Assembly (NCBI GenBank): GCA_024803745.1 | Contig: JANJXV010000020.1 | Coordinates: 23,176,777 to 23,240,776, forward strand | Origin: Megascapheus bottae | Lineage: Eukaryota; Chordata; Mammalia; Rodentia; Geomyidae | Length of the DNA: 64,000 nucleotides | Reading direction: 5' to 3' | Part shown: one piece after another, positions 21,838 to 33,058 of the stretch | Numbering within the stretch: position 1 is the stretch's first letter | Layout of the letters: every line of letters begins with the position of its first letter | The notes under the pieces: generated by a model | What the model was told of the DNA's origin: nothing | What the model saw: only the letters and a program-made list of their open reading frames with translations | The model's database searches: none | Program-made: the position numbers and the translations under genes

Positions 21838-21965
21838 ACTCTCCTTGACTGTGAATTCCTGAGGGGCCAGCCAGCAGAGAGTGCATTTGTCTTCCAGTCC
21901 CAGCCTTTGACTTAGGACATGATTTGTAGTAACGGTCCAATAAATGTCTGTTAAGTGATTTCCTT
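21838..21965 (+). mobile_element. L2 LINE 3' end
   Basis: Terminal L2 blocks in order: GACTGTGAATTCCTGAGGGG (cf. 'GACTGTGAGCTCCTTGAGGG'), GTCCCAGCCTTTGAC, then GGTCCAATAAATGTCTGTTA AGTGA (cf. 'GCTCAATAAATGTTTGTTGAATGA'). Confidence 0.8.
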
Positions 21966-23044
21966 TCTATATATTCTGATCAGTTCTCATCGTGCTATTT
22001 TTATGAGAGTCCTACATCCTGAACATTGCTTGTTTTGGCGGTGGAGTCTGCTGTTAATAAGCTATTCCTGTAAGACCGTGTCCTAAAACAACATTTCACC
22101 GAAGCTATATGCTCTGTAGGACACTGGTCTAGCACAAAGTATGAGAGGGAAAGAATCTATAGTCATTTTTGATTCGTGAGAAGTAGACCGTGCTAAGGAG
22201 TTGTCTGGTTTGGAGTAAAAACTGACCATCTGTATGTCCCAGAGTGGGAGTTTAAGGCTGCTGTATTTTGTACCTTGAGGAGCCCCTTATAAGGCTCCTT
22301 CCAGCACAGACACCTTCCAAGCCAGCATCCCCTCCATCATCAGCCCACTGACTGCCTTTGTTTCTTCAGGTTGTTCTCCTCTCTCCTTAGGAGGATAAGG
22401 CTCAACTTCGTCTGGCTACCAGGACTTTTGCCGCAAGTCTTTTCCACCCTTATCCTTTTGAAATTTGATGGTGACTTCTCCTCACTTTTCCAGCAGTTTG
22501 CTTCTGATTCTCTTCTGTTGCTCATTCCACAAAGAAGGCTTGGAACAAAATCAGTCATCTAAAGCTAACTCTTAAAAATAACAGACATGGCCTTAAATAA
22601 GCATGTTGGGTGGTATGCAAGTGGTTACAAATGAATTAACACTGCACTTTATAGAGAGCTCAAATAGTGTACTTATTTGTGTGTGTGTGGGCCAGGGGAA
22701 GACTAGGTCAAAACCCCAACAGGATCAGTACTAGAAAACGGGTAATGGCAAGAGGTGGGGGTGGGGCCGAGGAGAGAAGGGTAGACAGATGAAGGTAGAG
22801 AAATCTGTCCATATCTTATTTACCACAAAATTAAGAGAAGTAAGGGCCGGAGTAGGTTGGGATGGGGGTGAGAATGTTAAAGGAGGTGACACTAATCAAG
22901 ATGCACTGTGTTCATCAAAACTGCTTGTTAAATGGCAACTCCTTTATACAACTATTTAAAGATAATAATAAAAAAGACATAACAAACATCGGTTTAGGGT
23001 AAAGTTTTTTTTAAAAAAACATCTAAATAAACATTTCAAAATAA
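21966..23044. other. Single-copy DNA, no gene recognised
   Basis: Small frames on both strands at 22340-22562 overlap each other and show no domain. Nothing repetitive is evident. Confidence 0.45.
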
Positions 23045-23155
23045 GTTTGGGGCTAGGCATGGTGGCATATGCCTATAATCTCTGAGACAAGAGGATTGTG
23101 CCATTCTGGGCTACATAGGGAGACATTGTGTCAAATAATAATAGTAATAATAATA
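23045..23155 (+). mobile_element. Monomeric B1 SINE
   Basis: GGGGCTAGGCATGGTGGCAT ATGCCTATAATCTC, then AGACAAGAGGATTGTGCC, CTGGGCTACATAGGGAGACA and an AAT-rich tail (23134-23165). No Geo-type tail module follows, so this is a stand-alone B1. Confidence 0.85.
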
Positions 23156-24229
23156 ATAGCAATAATTAGTTTACAGAAAAGTTGCAAAGTTTATACAAAG
23201 TTTCTGATCCTCCTCCTTCTCTTCTATTGATAATATCTTACATTACTGGTGTACTTTTGTTACAAATAAATAACCATCATTAATATTATATTGACTAGAT
23301 CCTGCCCTTTCTGTGGATTTTATTTGGTTTCCCCAAAAGCTTCTTTCCTGTTTCAGAATCAATCCCAAATACCACATTGCATTTAGTCATTATGTCTTCC
23401 TAGTTTCTGCTGGATTGTAAAAGTTTATCTAACTTTTCTGATTTTGATATCATTGAAATTTCAGGATGGTATTGGTAGATATTTTATACAATGTTGTTGA
23501 CCTTTCAAGAATAATTTTTTGAGGAATCAACTCACATCCCATGAAAAGAGTAGTATTCTTTGGTTGTTGATGAAATGATGTATAAGTATCTGCTAAGTCT
23601 ATTTTTTTCATAATGTTGTCTTTTATTTTCTTGTTGGCTCTCTGCCTAGATTTTCATTCAGGGTGTGGTTTTAGTATCTCTTTATTATTGAATTACCCAT
23701 TTCTCCTTCAATTTCTATCAGTTTACTCCCATTATTTTGGTGCTCTGTTAAGTGTATTTATATCAACAATTGTTAAATTTTCCTGATAAGATTGATCAAT
23801 TACAAAATGCCCTGTTTGTCTCTAGTCATACAATTTTGTTTTAAAGTCCAATTTATCGGCTACTGCAGATAACAATAGCCATGCTATTATTTTCTGTGGA
23901 ACTATTTCATAATATCTTCCATATCATTTTCAATATATTTTCATCTTTGAATCTAAAGTGGATTTTGTACAGATAGCACACAGCTAGAAGACATTGTTTA
24001 TTCACTCATTGTGACGGCCTGGGACTTTAATTACATTTTTTAATCTATTGAATTTAATATTAATATAGTTTGACTTTTACCTGCCATTTCTGTTTTATAT
24101 CCTACAACTTTTTCATGCCTCTATTCATTCTTTGCTGCTTTCATTTGCCTTAGTGATTATTTTTTTATGGGGCACTTAAATTTTGTAACAATTACAAATA
24201 ATCACTGCTTAGGGATTTCAAGACCTTTT
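23156..24229 (-). mobile_element. Old LINE-1 (L1M-type), 3' region
   Basis: Starts with TTTACAGAAAAGTTGCAAAG and TAATATCTTACATTACTGGT (L1M 3' UTR antisense), then CAATTTCTATCAGTTTACTC CCATTATTTTGGTGCTCTGT, CCTGTTTGTCTCTAGTCA, GAATCTAAAGTGGATTTTGT and ATAGCACACAGCTAGAAG. These are characteristic antisense blocks of mammalian L1M. No open frame survives. Confidence 0.82.
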
Positions 24230-24480
24230 TTCCCCCTAGTAAATGGCATCAGGTTTTGACTTACAGAAAAAAAAATTCCAGGAGGTACAAAGAGTTTCTA
24301 TATAACCCACCTTTTACTACCACATTTTCTATTGTTAGTAGTATTTTGCAATACTGGAATATATTTGTTATACTTTATGAAGCAGTATTGATAATTGGCA
24401 TAATCTAAAGTCTACAATTTATATCAAGAATCATTTGCTGTGTATACATTTTTTTGAGTTTTGAAAAAAATGTATCTAAA
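24230..24480 (-). mobile_element. Second L1M 3' module nested in the first
   Basis: TGACTTACAGAAAAAAAAAT, AGGTACAAAGAGTTTCTATA, then TTGTTATACTTTATGAAGCA and AATCTAAAGTCTACAATTTA repeat the module seen at 23156-23300. It separates parts of the outer L1M, which resumes near TTGCTTTAGTAGTTTCTCTA AGGACAATATA at 24520. Confidence 0.6.
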
Positions 24481-24769
24481 TTTCTTGGTTTTTAAATTAT
24501 ATTTTTACATTTTTAGCTATTGCTTTAGTAGTTTCTCTAAGGACAATATATTTATTAACTTATCAGACATGACTTTAAATTTAAGATATTAATTCCAGTG
24601 AAATATAGAAATGTTACTCCTATGTAATTATATTCCTTCCTTTCCTCTCTTTGGTATTATTTATATTATTATGCATTGCACCCACTAATGTTACAGACCC
24701 AATAAGACATTAATATATTCACCATCACTTTATGTAATTTATACCCTTTTAAAAATTTAATATCTTTCT
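24481..24769 (-). mobile_element. Old LINE-1 (L1M-type), continued
   Basis: Contains TTGCTTTAGTAGTTTCTCTA AGGACAATATATTTATTAAC TTATC (cf. L1M 'TTACTCTAAAGATTACAATATGCATCCTTAACTTATC') and TATTATTATGCATTGCACCC. AT-rich, with no frame. Confidence 0.6.
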
Positions 24770-25260
24770 GAACTTCAAAAGGTTGGACAAGGGGGTTACA
24801 ATTTAATGTGTAATCTGGTCAAGAATGATCCATCCATCATTCCCCATCCCATCTGTTCCCTTTCCCACACTTAGTTCACATTTCCCACTTCCTGTACCAC
24901 ATATGTGCATTGAACAGTCTTGCTGTATTTCGCTTCTGTTTCCTTTTTAATTCAGCCATCTCCCCTTCTACTAGTTCCCATTTCACCATCAATTCACCAT
25001 CCTGATACTCAGTTTGTCAAACTGTCTGTTAATTGTGCAAAAGGTTTACTCCATGGAGATTCCGTCCTGAATACACTCTACTTTAGTTAATGAAATCATG
25101 TATATGAGCATATGCTTCAATGTGTGATTATACAGGATGTTGCATTGTGGGTCGAAGATTCATGTAGAGAGAGAGAAAACGTGTACCTTTTGTCTTTTAA
25201 AGAAGCTGACAGAAGAAAGGAGAACAAATAAGTGGTTGTGGCTTTTGACATGTTAGTCTC
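24770..25260 (-). mobile_element. L1-tail-like insertion within the L1M mosaic
   Basis: CTTCAAAAGGTTGGACAAGG GGGTTACAATTT, a CCCCATCCCATCTG/CCC-rich block, ATGTGCATTGAACAGTCTTG and AGAGAGAGAGAAAACGTGTA CC resemble rodent L1 3' UTR tails on minus. It is related in style, though only distantly, to 3465-3960 and 27768-28180. Confidence 0.45.
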
Positions 25261-25689
25261 CTCATTTATCATTTCTTGTTCTTTTCATTTGTTCTGTGGG
25301 TTCCACTAACCATCTGGAGTCATTTCGTAGCTTAATATGTTTTTTCTTCATCTACCTCCTTTGTGTTGTTATTGGCAAAAATATTCATTTTCTAAATGTG
25401 ATAGGCTCAACCTGAGATAAGCATAGCGCTGGATGCAATTGTGTTTTAAGTCACTTAAAAGAGGAAAGGACAAGAAAAAAGAATGACAATGTCTTTTATA
25501 TCTATGGAATTGCATTTATCAGTGTTATTTCCTAGGGAGGATTTGAATGATTATCTGCAGTCACCCACTGTCAGCCTAAATTGTTTCCTTAGTATTACTT
25601 GTAAGACAAGTCAGCTAATAGTAAATTCTCTTAATTTTTATTTTGCAAGTACCTTTATTTTTTAAAATTTTAACATTTGCATTTATTCA

Positions 25690-25892
25690 TTTGCTTAGTA
25701 CTGAAGTTTGAACTCTAGGTGGCAACTTGGCTCTTGTCAGCTTGAACTCTGCCACTTGTGTTATACCTCCAGTCTTGAATTTTATTGGTTATTTTGGAGG
25801 CAGAGTCTATTGAGCTTTCCTGCCCAATCTGGCCTCCAGATCTCAGCCTCCTGAGTAGTTAGGATTTACTTTGTAAGCCATGTTGCTTAGCT
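25690..25892 (-). mobile_element. Dimeric SINE, B1-like head + Geo/dID tail (old)
   Basis: Diverged copy. Plus-strand reading shows CTGAAGTTTGAACTCTAGG, TGAACTCTGCCACTTGTG, GGCCTCCAGATCTCAGCCTC CTGAGTAGTTAGGATT, GTAAGCCATG. It interrupts the L1M mosaic. Confidence 0.82.
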
Positions 25893-26340
25893 TTTCTTCA
25901 TTTGTTTGAAAGCTAGCTTTGTGAGACATGGATTTTCTGGTTATTTGAACACTTTGAGGATTATGTCACTATCTTCTGGCTTCTGCCTTATTTTCTTATT
26001 TTATTGAGACTTCAGCTGTATTGGCATTTCTTTATAAATGCTGTGGGTTTTTTTTTCTGTTTTCCAGATTTTTCTTTGACTTCAACTTTTAACTTTTTTT
26101 TTCTTTTTTTTGAAAAAGCTATCTGTGGATTTCACTGGGTTTCTCCTCCTTGAAGTTTGCTGACTTTTCTAGATGTATAGATCAGTGTTTACCAGTCAGT
26201 TAAATGTTTATTTTGTTCAAATTATCTTTAAATAGTTGTATAGAGGAGTTACCATTTAACAAAGCAGTTTATAAATAGCATTGGTCTTCCTCAATGATTT
26301 GTCCCTCCCTTCTGACCCTTCCCCTTCTTCTTGATTTTGG
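25893..26340 (-). mobile_element. Old LINE-1 (L1M-type), ORF2-proximal part
   Basis: ATGGATTTTCTGGTTATTTG, TTATGTCACTATCTTCTGGC TTCTGCC, CAGCTGTATTGGCATTTC, ACTGGGTTTCTCCTCCTTGA AGTTTGCTGACTTTTCTAGA are in the L1M antisense order. From about 26200 the segment TAGTTGTATAGAGGAGTTAC CATTTAACAAAGCAG with a following C-rich block looks like yet another L1 tail. Confidence 0.65.
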
Positions 26341-27395
26341 ATTCTTTTTTTTTAACACGGGTGAATTCTTTTATTACTGGATGCTGTGTGATAATAATTA
26401 CATATGTCATTGCCACAGTAAAAACACTAACAAAAGCAAACATATATGCAAATAGAAATATTTCATGGCTTGGGTTCTAACGCTTCAATCTCCCATTCTG
26501 TGAGCATAGTAAAATTTGCAAAAGAGAGAATTTGAAGCTCTTTATTATGGGGGGGTATTGATAAATTTTACTGCCAAAATATTGGGGTTAGTATAGTTAG
26601 AAAGATAGAACACTCATCATACTCAAAAAGATTATTTTCTCAAATGGTATTTGTGCAGTAAACCATTCTATGTAGATTGTCTGTTGGCTAGACAATGTTG
26701 TAACCCTATGTACATTTAGTTTTCACCTTCTATATTATTAAAAGTATGTGTGTTGGGCTAGGGGAGTATACTGAGCAAAAAAGATTTGTTTTTTCCCATA
26801 GTCTTCTGAACCTGATAAGATTTTGTGTGTATCTTTAGAAAACACAAATTTCATGGTCTAGGGGGAAAACTGCTTCATTTAAAAATCTTTTTGGATGCGA
26901 TTGAAAAAAAATTGCCCCCAAAATTTGATAGCATGATGGTTTGAATAAGAATATAATTCCTGACTGTATTCTCCTCTTCATTTATCTCCTCCTTTCCCCT
27001 CCATCCTGCCTCAAACCCTTCTGAGAACTCCCTGAAGTTTTCTTTTGCCAAACTTTGTTTTCAGGTTTCTGAAGAATTACACCACTTGAGATCTCCCTGG
27101 AATCCACCATATCTCAGTTAATACATGTGTATATATTTTCATTATTCTGTCAAATATATTTGTGCTTTTTTTCTTATAAAATTTTCTATGTTAGTATAGT
27201 TAAAGATGGTCCATGTTTTCCTTGTTTCTCTGTTTTTCTGCTATTTTATTGTTATTTTTGACTCTACGATCAAACTCCTTTCTAGTAAACTTTTTTTGCA
27301 CATATTATACATATCAACTACATAATTTTGACTTGGTTTATAAGTATATATTTTTCTTATTAATATTCTCCATGTGATGTAATATATCACAAGAC
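26341..27395. other. AT-rich DNA, possibly more decayed L1M
   Basis: No frame and no clear block order. Given L1M on both sides it may be the same element, decayed, but I cannot show that. Confidence 0.35.
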
Positions 27396-27424
27396 CTACT
27401 TTTATTTCTTTTTTTTTTTTTTTC

Positions 27425-27609
27425 GGCCAGTCCTGGGCATAAGCTCAGGGCCTGAGCACTGTCCTTGGACTTTCTCAAGGCTAGAGCTCTACCACTTGAG
27501 CCTCAGCACCACTTCGGGCTTTTTCTAAATATGTGGTACCAAGGAATCGAACCCAGGTCTTCGTTCATGCTAGGCAAGCACTCTACCACTAGGCCAAACT
27601 CCCGGTCCT
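27425..27609 (-). mobile_element. IDL-Geo SINE with target duplication
   Basis: On minus, the ID-like head reads GGACCGGGAGTTTGGCCTAG TGGTAGAGTGCTTGCC, and GGGTTCGATTCCTTGG is an intact Pol III B box. The Geo half follows (GAGGCTCAAGTGGTAGAGCT C) and the A tail appears as the T run at 27410-27422. CTACTTTTATTTCTT is present at both 27396-27410 and 27610-27624, a perfect 15-base duplication. This is one of the younger insertions in the window. Confidence 0.95.
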
Positions 27610-27624
27610 CTACTTTTATTTCTT

Positions 27625-27767
27625 TAACAATTTTTTTAAGCTTTTTGAGTGTATTTATAGATGCTCCTTTGAAATCTGATATCTAGTCACTTTTGTAATC
27701 AATTTTATTGCTTTGTTCTGTTTTAAATGTTAGCTTTTGCTACTTAAAACTCTTTGTTAAACAGAAG
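27625..27767 (-). mobile_element. Possible L1M remnant
   Basis: TTTTGAGTGTATTTATAGAT GCTCCTTTGAAATCTGATAT, then TTGCTACTTAAAACTC. It looks like continued L1M antisense, but the assignment is weak. Confidence 0.35.
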
Positions 27768-28180
27768 TTAGTTCATAAGTCAGGCAAAGAGTCCATTTGC
27801 TATCGGACAGTGTCACCCTTCCTTCATTCTCCTCATCGTTCCCTCCCATCCCATGCACCAGTTGTCTAGCCCATTTTCAACATGGTGTCCAGGGAGCGCA
27901 TTGCTGCATTTGGCTGTCCTTTTTCCTTCCATTTCTATGTCTCCCCTTATACTTCCAAGGACCTGTATACAAATAAAGCAAAAGGAAAACAAAAACAGCA
28001 AAAAAAGGGGAAAAAAACCCCACCTGCTTCTATTTCCTGAAGTTCATTTTGATAAACATTATTCTGTATGTTTTCTATCTTCTGAGTCATCCTTTCCTAT
28101 TTCCTTCACTATTTTATTTGTTTTGTTTTGTCAGAAACTGTACTTTAGGTGATGTGTTACAGTGACTCTGACTAGGGTAA
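27768..28180 (-). mobile_element. Dispersed repeat, same family as 3465-3960
   Basis: CATAAGTCAGG, ATCGGACAGTGTCACCC, a CT-rich block, CCATTTTCAACATGGTGTCC, ATACAAATAAAGCAAAAGG, CTATTTCCTGAAGTTCATTT TGATAAACATTATT in the same order as 3465-3960. Probably an L1 tail on minus. Confidence 0.6.
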
Positions 28181-28285
28181 TTTTGATGAGATCCATTCTC
28201 TCTGGCTCATCCTGTGTCTTACGTTGTTACTCTAAGCTGCACCATGAATGTGGGATTTCTTGATTTTTTTAAAAAAAATCTTTTC

Positions 28286-28480
28286 TTGGGCTGAGAATTT
28301 GGCCTAGTGGTAGAGTGCTTGCCCAGCATGTACAAAGACCCGGGTTTGATTCCTTGGTACCACATACATAGGAAAAAACTGGAATTGGTGCTGAGGCTCA
28401 AGTGGTGGAACTCTAGTCTTGAGAAAGTTCAAGGACAGGGCTCAGGCCCTGAGCTCAAGCCCAGAACTGGCAAAAAAAAA
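28286..28480 (+). mobile_element. IDL-Geo SINE
   Basis: GGGCTGAGAATTTGGCCTAG TGGTAGAGTGCTTGCC, B box GGGTTTGATTCCTTGG, then the Geo module (GTGCTGAGGCTCAAGTGGTG, TTCAAGGACAGGGCTCAGG, GAGCTCAAGCCCAGAACTGG) and a nine-A tail. The flanks AATCTTTTCTTG and AATCTTTCTTG are a probable target duplication differing by one T. Confidence 0.93.
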
Positions 28481-28667
28481 ATCTTTCTTGACTATACTCA
28501 ATCTATTTCCACAACACCTTGGACATAAATTGCTTCACAGCTATTTTGGGTTCCTTTGAAAAGAAAGTTATGAAGTCAGGTGTTTGCAATTTGTTCTTAA
28601 ACCTCTTTCCTCAACTGTAATCCTATTCCAACTGCCATATCCCACGACTTCTACTACTTCTGTTTGT

Positions 28668-28752
28668 TTTTCAGTGTTAAGGGATTAAACTCTGGACCTT
28701 GAGCATGCTTGGCAAGTACTCTATCCACAGAGATATACTAAAGCTCAGTGTC
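28668..28752 (-). mobile_element. Monomeric ID-like SINE
   Basis: Plus-strand reading AAGGGATTAAACTCTGGACC TTGAGCATGCTTGGCAAGTA CTCTATCCACAGAGATA is the complement of an ID (tRNA-Ala-derived) body. No second monomer is attached, unlike the IDL-Geo copies. Confidence 0.72.
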
Positions 28753-29654
28753 CCACTGTTTTTGAAAGCACTTTTAAAACTTGAACGCAAATGAAATCAG
28801 CTCCTATGGGAAGGACTTGGAAGTCCATTTTCTAAGGCCTGCTTCTCCCCCTGGCAGAACCTGTATGGCATAGTGGTGTGGACATCAACAATAGTGTATT
28901 TCTCTCAGGGTGACCCTCTCACTTTAGTTGTCGAGTGAATGATGAACAGAGGAGGTGGAATGGAGCTTCAACTTTGCAAGCAGCAGCATCCCCAGACACA
29001 TGAGCAGAAGCAAGTAAGACAATAAAAATCCTTACCTCTTGCCCACACCCGCTCATCTGGAATTCAGCCCTAATACTAAGTAGCTAGGGAAAAGATGAGA
29101 CATGCAGATGTCTTTCAGCCAGAAAAGCAGTCCCGTGATTTGGAGGCAGTGAGGAGAAGGAGCCTTGTGTTCTTGCCTAGAGAAGTTCAGCGTAGAGCCA
29201 CCACTTTGCTAATATGAATAAGAGTGGGTCTTGTTAAAGTACCACTCACTCTTGCTATTACTTACTGAGTTTCCGTAGATTTTTCATGAATCAGTGTGTC
29301 TCCATCTGGTCTATGCCATTTCTTTAGGGCTCTTCCTAGAGATCCAAATTACTGCTTTCAAAAATAATTTTTCGCGAGTTTCACTGAAGATAGGTCTGCA
29401 GAACTCCTCATGCTGTCACGCTGGAACTCGAAATCCTTAGTTCTAGGGTGCAGATTCCTGTTAGAATGTGGTCCTCAGGCGAGGTACATCATGTGGTTCT
29501 GCTGGTACCATGTACTTGTGCTGTGTTGGGGAAAAAAGATCAAAAACGACCAAGGCCTCTCCCTGTAGTGAGCATGTGACTCGTAATAGAGAGATAGATA
29601 AGCTTCCTCCCCAGGGAATTCCCACTGACCTAGAGCAGATGAAGGATGTCAATT
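28753..29654. other. Single-copy DNA, no gene recognised
   Basis: Complementary small frames at 29461-29656 on both strands are the usual mirror effect. Nothing repetitive is evident. Confidence 0.45.
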
Positions 29655-29805
29655 AATGCACGGAGTTATGAGTCCAATTTTTATAGTCACATTGCTTGAG
29701 TTTGCTTCTTGCTGCCATTTTTCATGATATGAGTGTAGGTCAGTTACTAAGACTTTTTGTCCCTCTGTAAAGTGGGAATGATCAACTAGTTTCCATCAAC
29801 CACCA
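29655..29805 (+). mobile_element. MIR SINE
   Basis: Central MIR blocks in order: CATTGCTTGAGTTTGCTTCT TGCTGCC, GGTCAGTTACTAAGACTTTT TGTCCCTCTGTAAAGTGGGA ATGAT (cf. 'GGGCAAGTTACTTAACCTCTCTG...CTGTAAAATGGGGATAAT'). Confidence 0.78.
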
Positions 29806-31085
29806 AGCAAGTGATTCCTATCAGAGGCTTTTGAGTTTTATTGGGTGATAAATGGAGCGATCTCATGATAAACATGAAATATCAGTTTTCAAAGAAAGAA
29901 TTAATAATGCATTCAGTTATGACCAGTGCAGTGAAGTGTTTGTGGGGTGATTCAGAAAGCACTTAAGTATTTTTACAGGAACCAAGCAAGCATCGCGTCT
30001 CTGAGAGAAAGAGGTGAAGGGGATGGAGCAGATCCAACCTGGCCTTGTGGCATCTTCTGGAAATTCATTTTGCAATGAGCCTTTAAAATTTATTTAGCTT
30101 ACTTGCCCTTTTCTTCTTTTCTAAAATAGGAGTGCCAATTGTGTGAAGGGAAAAACGGCATTGTCTCGATGCTCTGTGTGTGGGGTTTTATTATGTGACA
30201 AACACAACAGGTGTCATTGCATTTCCTGAGGGGCTGGCTTGCATGAGCCGTACTGTCTCTTCTCATCCACTGAGGGTGCAGTATTTTGTGTCAGCATCAG
30301 CAGCACTTCCTCCAGAGTCTCACCCACTGGGCTGCCAAGTAGCCCCACAGAGCCACTTTAGTGAAGTAAAGTTTACTCTTCTCTCTTCTGTGATCATTAT
30401 AAATTCATCACCTCCAGCTGCTCTTGAAAGCATGTCTACCTTGCTTCTTTGTGCTTTTACAAATCGTGTAGCTTGGGGCTGAGGAGAGGATAAATCTAGT
30501 AGAGAAGCAATTGCCAAAAACATAAAATGAAAGAACGACTTTTTTTGTTTCAAATTTGCCATCTCCGTGGATTTCTTTTTATTTTTTTTTCTCTGTTAAA
30601 TTACATCTCCTAATTGGGTCAGGCCAGTGGAGATGACCTATATTTCAGACACCAAAAACACCATAGAGGCAGAGAAATGGGTAGGAGGGAAAGAAGAATG
30701 GCTTCAAATGTAGTGTTTCTGGAATGTTTGGCTATGAGACAAGTTTCCATAAATTTGATCCCTAATGTGCTTGCTTGTTCAACACAGTACTCTGAAGGCT
30801 GATGTGATGGTATACCCTCTTCCTTTATTAACACATGTACAGAAGGAATGTTGCATGTGTAAAACAAATGGATGCAGACACCAAAAATAACCACTGACTT
30901 CAAGCTATCATGATATAGTTATATATCCATATATCATCTATCTATAAATCTATAATAATCTAGTTGAGAAGTCAAGGCTTTTTCATTTTTTTTAAAGAAA
31001 AGCCTAGAAACATGAGGCAGTATGTAATAACAGAAGTTGTATCATTTATATGACTAGCATATGATAATAGCAATTGTATCATTTA
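29806..31085. other. Single-copy DNA, no gene recognised
   Basis: Frames at 30180-30482 (plus, 100 codons), 30320-30562 and 30619-30903 (minus) overlap as mirrors and have no recognised domain. A short T run occurs near 30580. Confidence 0.45.
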
Positions 31086-31445
31086 TTTATTGTTACAGAA
31101 AAAAATTACCTCATAACTTAATGTGTTAAAACTATAAGCCTTTATGACCTCACCTAATTTGTGTGAGTCTGGATTCCAAGTGTTACTTACTGGGTGGCTT
31201 TGGTTCAAGATCTCTTGCAAGGCTGCAATGTTAAGATCAGAGCCAAGGCTCTGATCTGTCACCCATAAGCCGGCCTAGGGTTGTAGTTAACTCACGTAAA
31301 TGGTGAGTTTATCATAGCTACTGGCAGGCGGCCTTAGTTCCATACCAGATGAACTTCCAGGGCTAGGAACACCATGGTTGGTTTGCTCCTAAGTGAAGGG
31401 ATCCAGGAGAGCAAGGCAGAAATGGCTGTTGTTGTTTATGGCCTC
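31086..31445 (-). mobile_element. Ancient interspersed repeat, LTR/MER-like
   Basis: AAAAATTACCTCATAACTTA ATGTGTTAAAACTATAAGCC, then CTGGGTGGCTTTGGTTCAAG ATCTCTTGCAAGGCTGCAAT G resembles a common old repeat with 'CTTAGTGGCTTAAAAC' and 'CTCACAAGGCTGCAATCAAGG' blocks. The family is not certain. Confidence 0.5.
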
Positions 31446-31554
31446 TTTTTAGAAAGACTGAGGCAGGGGTTACTTGAGCGAATGTGGTGCTGAAGGTGCC
31501 AAAGGATCATTTTAAAACTTAGGAACTATAGAAGACAAGAAGTAAGAAAGGTGA

Positions 31555-31930
31555 CTATGGATAGAGTGTTATATTGGATTTCTACAGGCCAGATAGTCTT
31601 AAATAGAAATGTATTCTTTCACAGTTTGGGAAGCTAGAAGCCCCACATCAAAGTGCTGCAAGGTCTCATCTGAAGGCTTGAAGGGGAGAATTGTTGATTG
31701 TCTTTTCCCCTGCTTTTGGTGATGGCTGACTACCATTGGTTTATAAGCCACCATCCAAATCTGAGCTCATTCTCACATGGTGTATTTCTCTGGATGCTTT
31801 GCATCTTTTTATACTGCCTTATAAATAAATACAGTAGCATCAAGTTTAGGGTACACACTAATATAGTGTCACTTGAACTTTACATTAGCATAAATCTTAC
31901 TCTCAAATAGGGAACCAGTAGTTAGGATTT
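31555..31930 (-). mobile_element. Old MaLR-type LTR (MLT1-like)
   Basis: AATAGAAATGTATTCTTTCA CAGTTTGGGAAGCTAGAAGC CCCACATCAA is the antisense 3' end of MLT1-like LTRs. It is followed by CATCTGAAGGCTTGAAGGGG AGAATTGTTG and, further on, TCACATGGTGTATTTCTCTG. No internal retroviral coding sequence adjoins it. Confidence 0.6.
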
Positions 31931-32304
31931 ATCAACCTACAAATGGTGAGGAGAAAGCAAGCCCCAAGGAAGCACAATTGGACCTTTAGGACTGGTTATG
32001 ATTTACAGTAGGAAGCATTAGCTTTCCAATGAATGAGTGCAATTGCAGGGTTCTATTCAGTAAAATCACACACAAGTAAGTTTGACTAGATAATAAAAGT
32101 GGTAGGACTTCAGTTTGAAAGATTATTGTTATTGAAAATTATTGATGGATTGTAATAGGCCTTAAAAGACATGTTAAGGAGTTTGGACTCTACCTTTTAG
32201 ATAATGGTGATTCCCTGAATGATTTTTCTCTTTCTTTTCTTCTTCCCTGCCTCCTTTCCTCTTCTACAGAAGCCTATAACTACATTTACTTACTTTTACT
32301 ATAT

Positions 32305-32725
32305 TGATTGAGTATATTATATTGTCAAACATATAATCCTCAATTACTATTTTCTTATGCACATATGCACACACTTAAATATGTCTGAATTAAATATTCC
32401 AGAATGTACCTCTACCCAGTCAGTGTTATCTCCCAGAAATAGGCACAATTTTTAGCTCTATCAGCTTGTTTTTAAACTTCACATAAATAGAATCGACCTG
32501 TGTGTACTTTGTCCTGCCTAGTTACTTTTCCTCATTTTTATCTGTCTGTTGTCTATGTAGCTGCAGATAGCAATACTGGGCTCTTATTCCTGTATTGGAG
32601 CCCACGGATTGTATAATAGATCACATTTCATTTTTCTTTTGTACTACTGATGAATACATGTAGACTTTTAATATAAGTGGATGGAAAAAGGAACTACTCC
32701 TGGCATGTGTTAGTGGATGAATAAA
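32305..32725 (-). mobile_element. Old LINE-1 (L1M-type) 3' end
   Basis: Antisense L1M blocks: TTTTTAAACTTCACATAAAT AGAATCGACCTGTG, CTGCCTAGTTACTTTTCCTC, TTGTCTATGTAGCTGCAGAT, and a decayed 'TTCCATTGTATGGATATACCACA' region near 32595-32640. Confidence 0.6.
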
Positions 32726-32867
32726 TGAATAATCTCCAGGTGGATTCCTGTATTTTGGTAGCAAAAGGCTTCAAAAACTTTGGGGTACACAAGCATAACA
32801 TGGGAAGAGCTTGTTTAAAAAATGAAACTCCTACCTGCCAATCCTATGCATTCTTTTTTTTTTTTTT

Positions 32868-33058
32868 TGCCAGTCCTGGGCCTTGAACTCAGGGCCTGGG
32901 CACTGTCCTTGGGATTTCTCAAGGCTAGAGCTCTACCATTTGAGCCTCAGCACCATTTCTGGTTCTTTTTTCTATGTATGTAGTATCGAGGAATCAAACC
33001 TGGGTCTTCATGCATGCTAGGCAAGCATTCTATCACGAGGATAAACTCTCGGACCCCA
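32868..33058 (-). mobile_element. IDL-Geo SINE
   Basis: Plus-strand reading: GCCAGTCCTGGGCCTTGAAC TCAGGGCC, TTTGAGCCTCAGCACC, GTAGTATCGAGGAATCAAAC CTGGG (B box complement), CTAGGCAAGCATTCTATCAC. The T run at 32853-32867 is its A tail. GCATTCTT upstream and ACATTCTT downstream may be a decayed target duplication. Confidence 0.93.

Noticed and set aside
31555..31930. Part of an endogenous retrovirus with genes
   Set aside because: Only LTR-type sequence is seen, and no gag, pol or env coding remains nearby.
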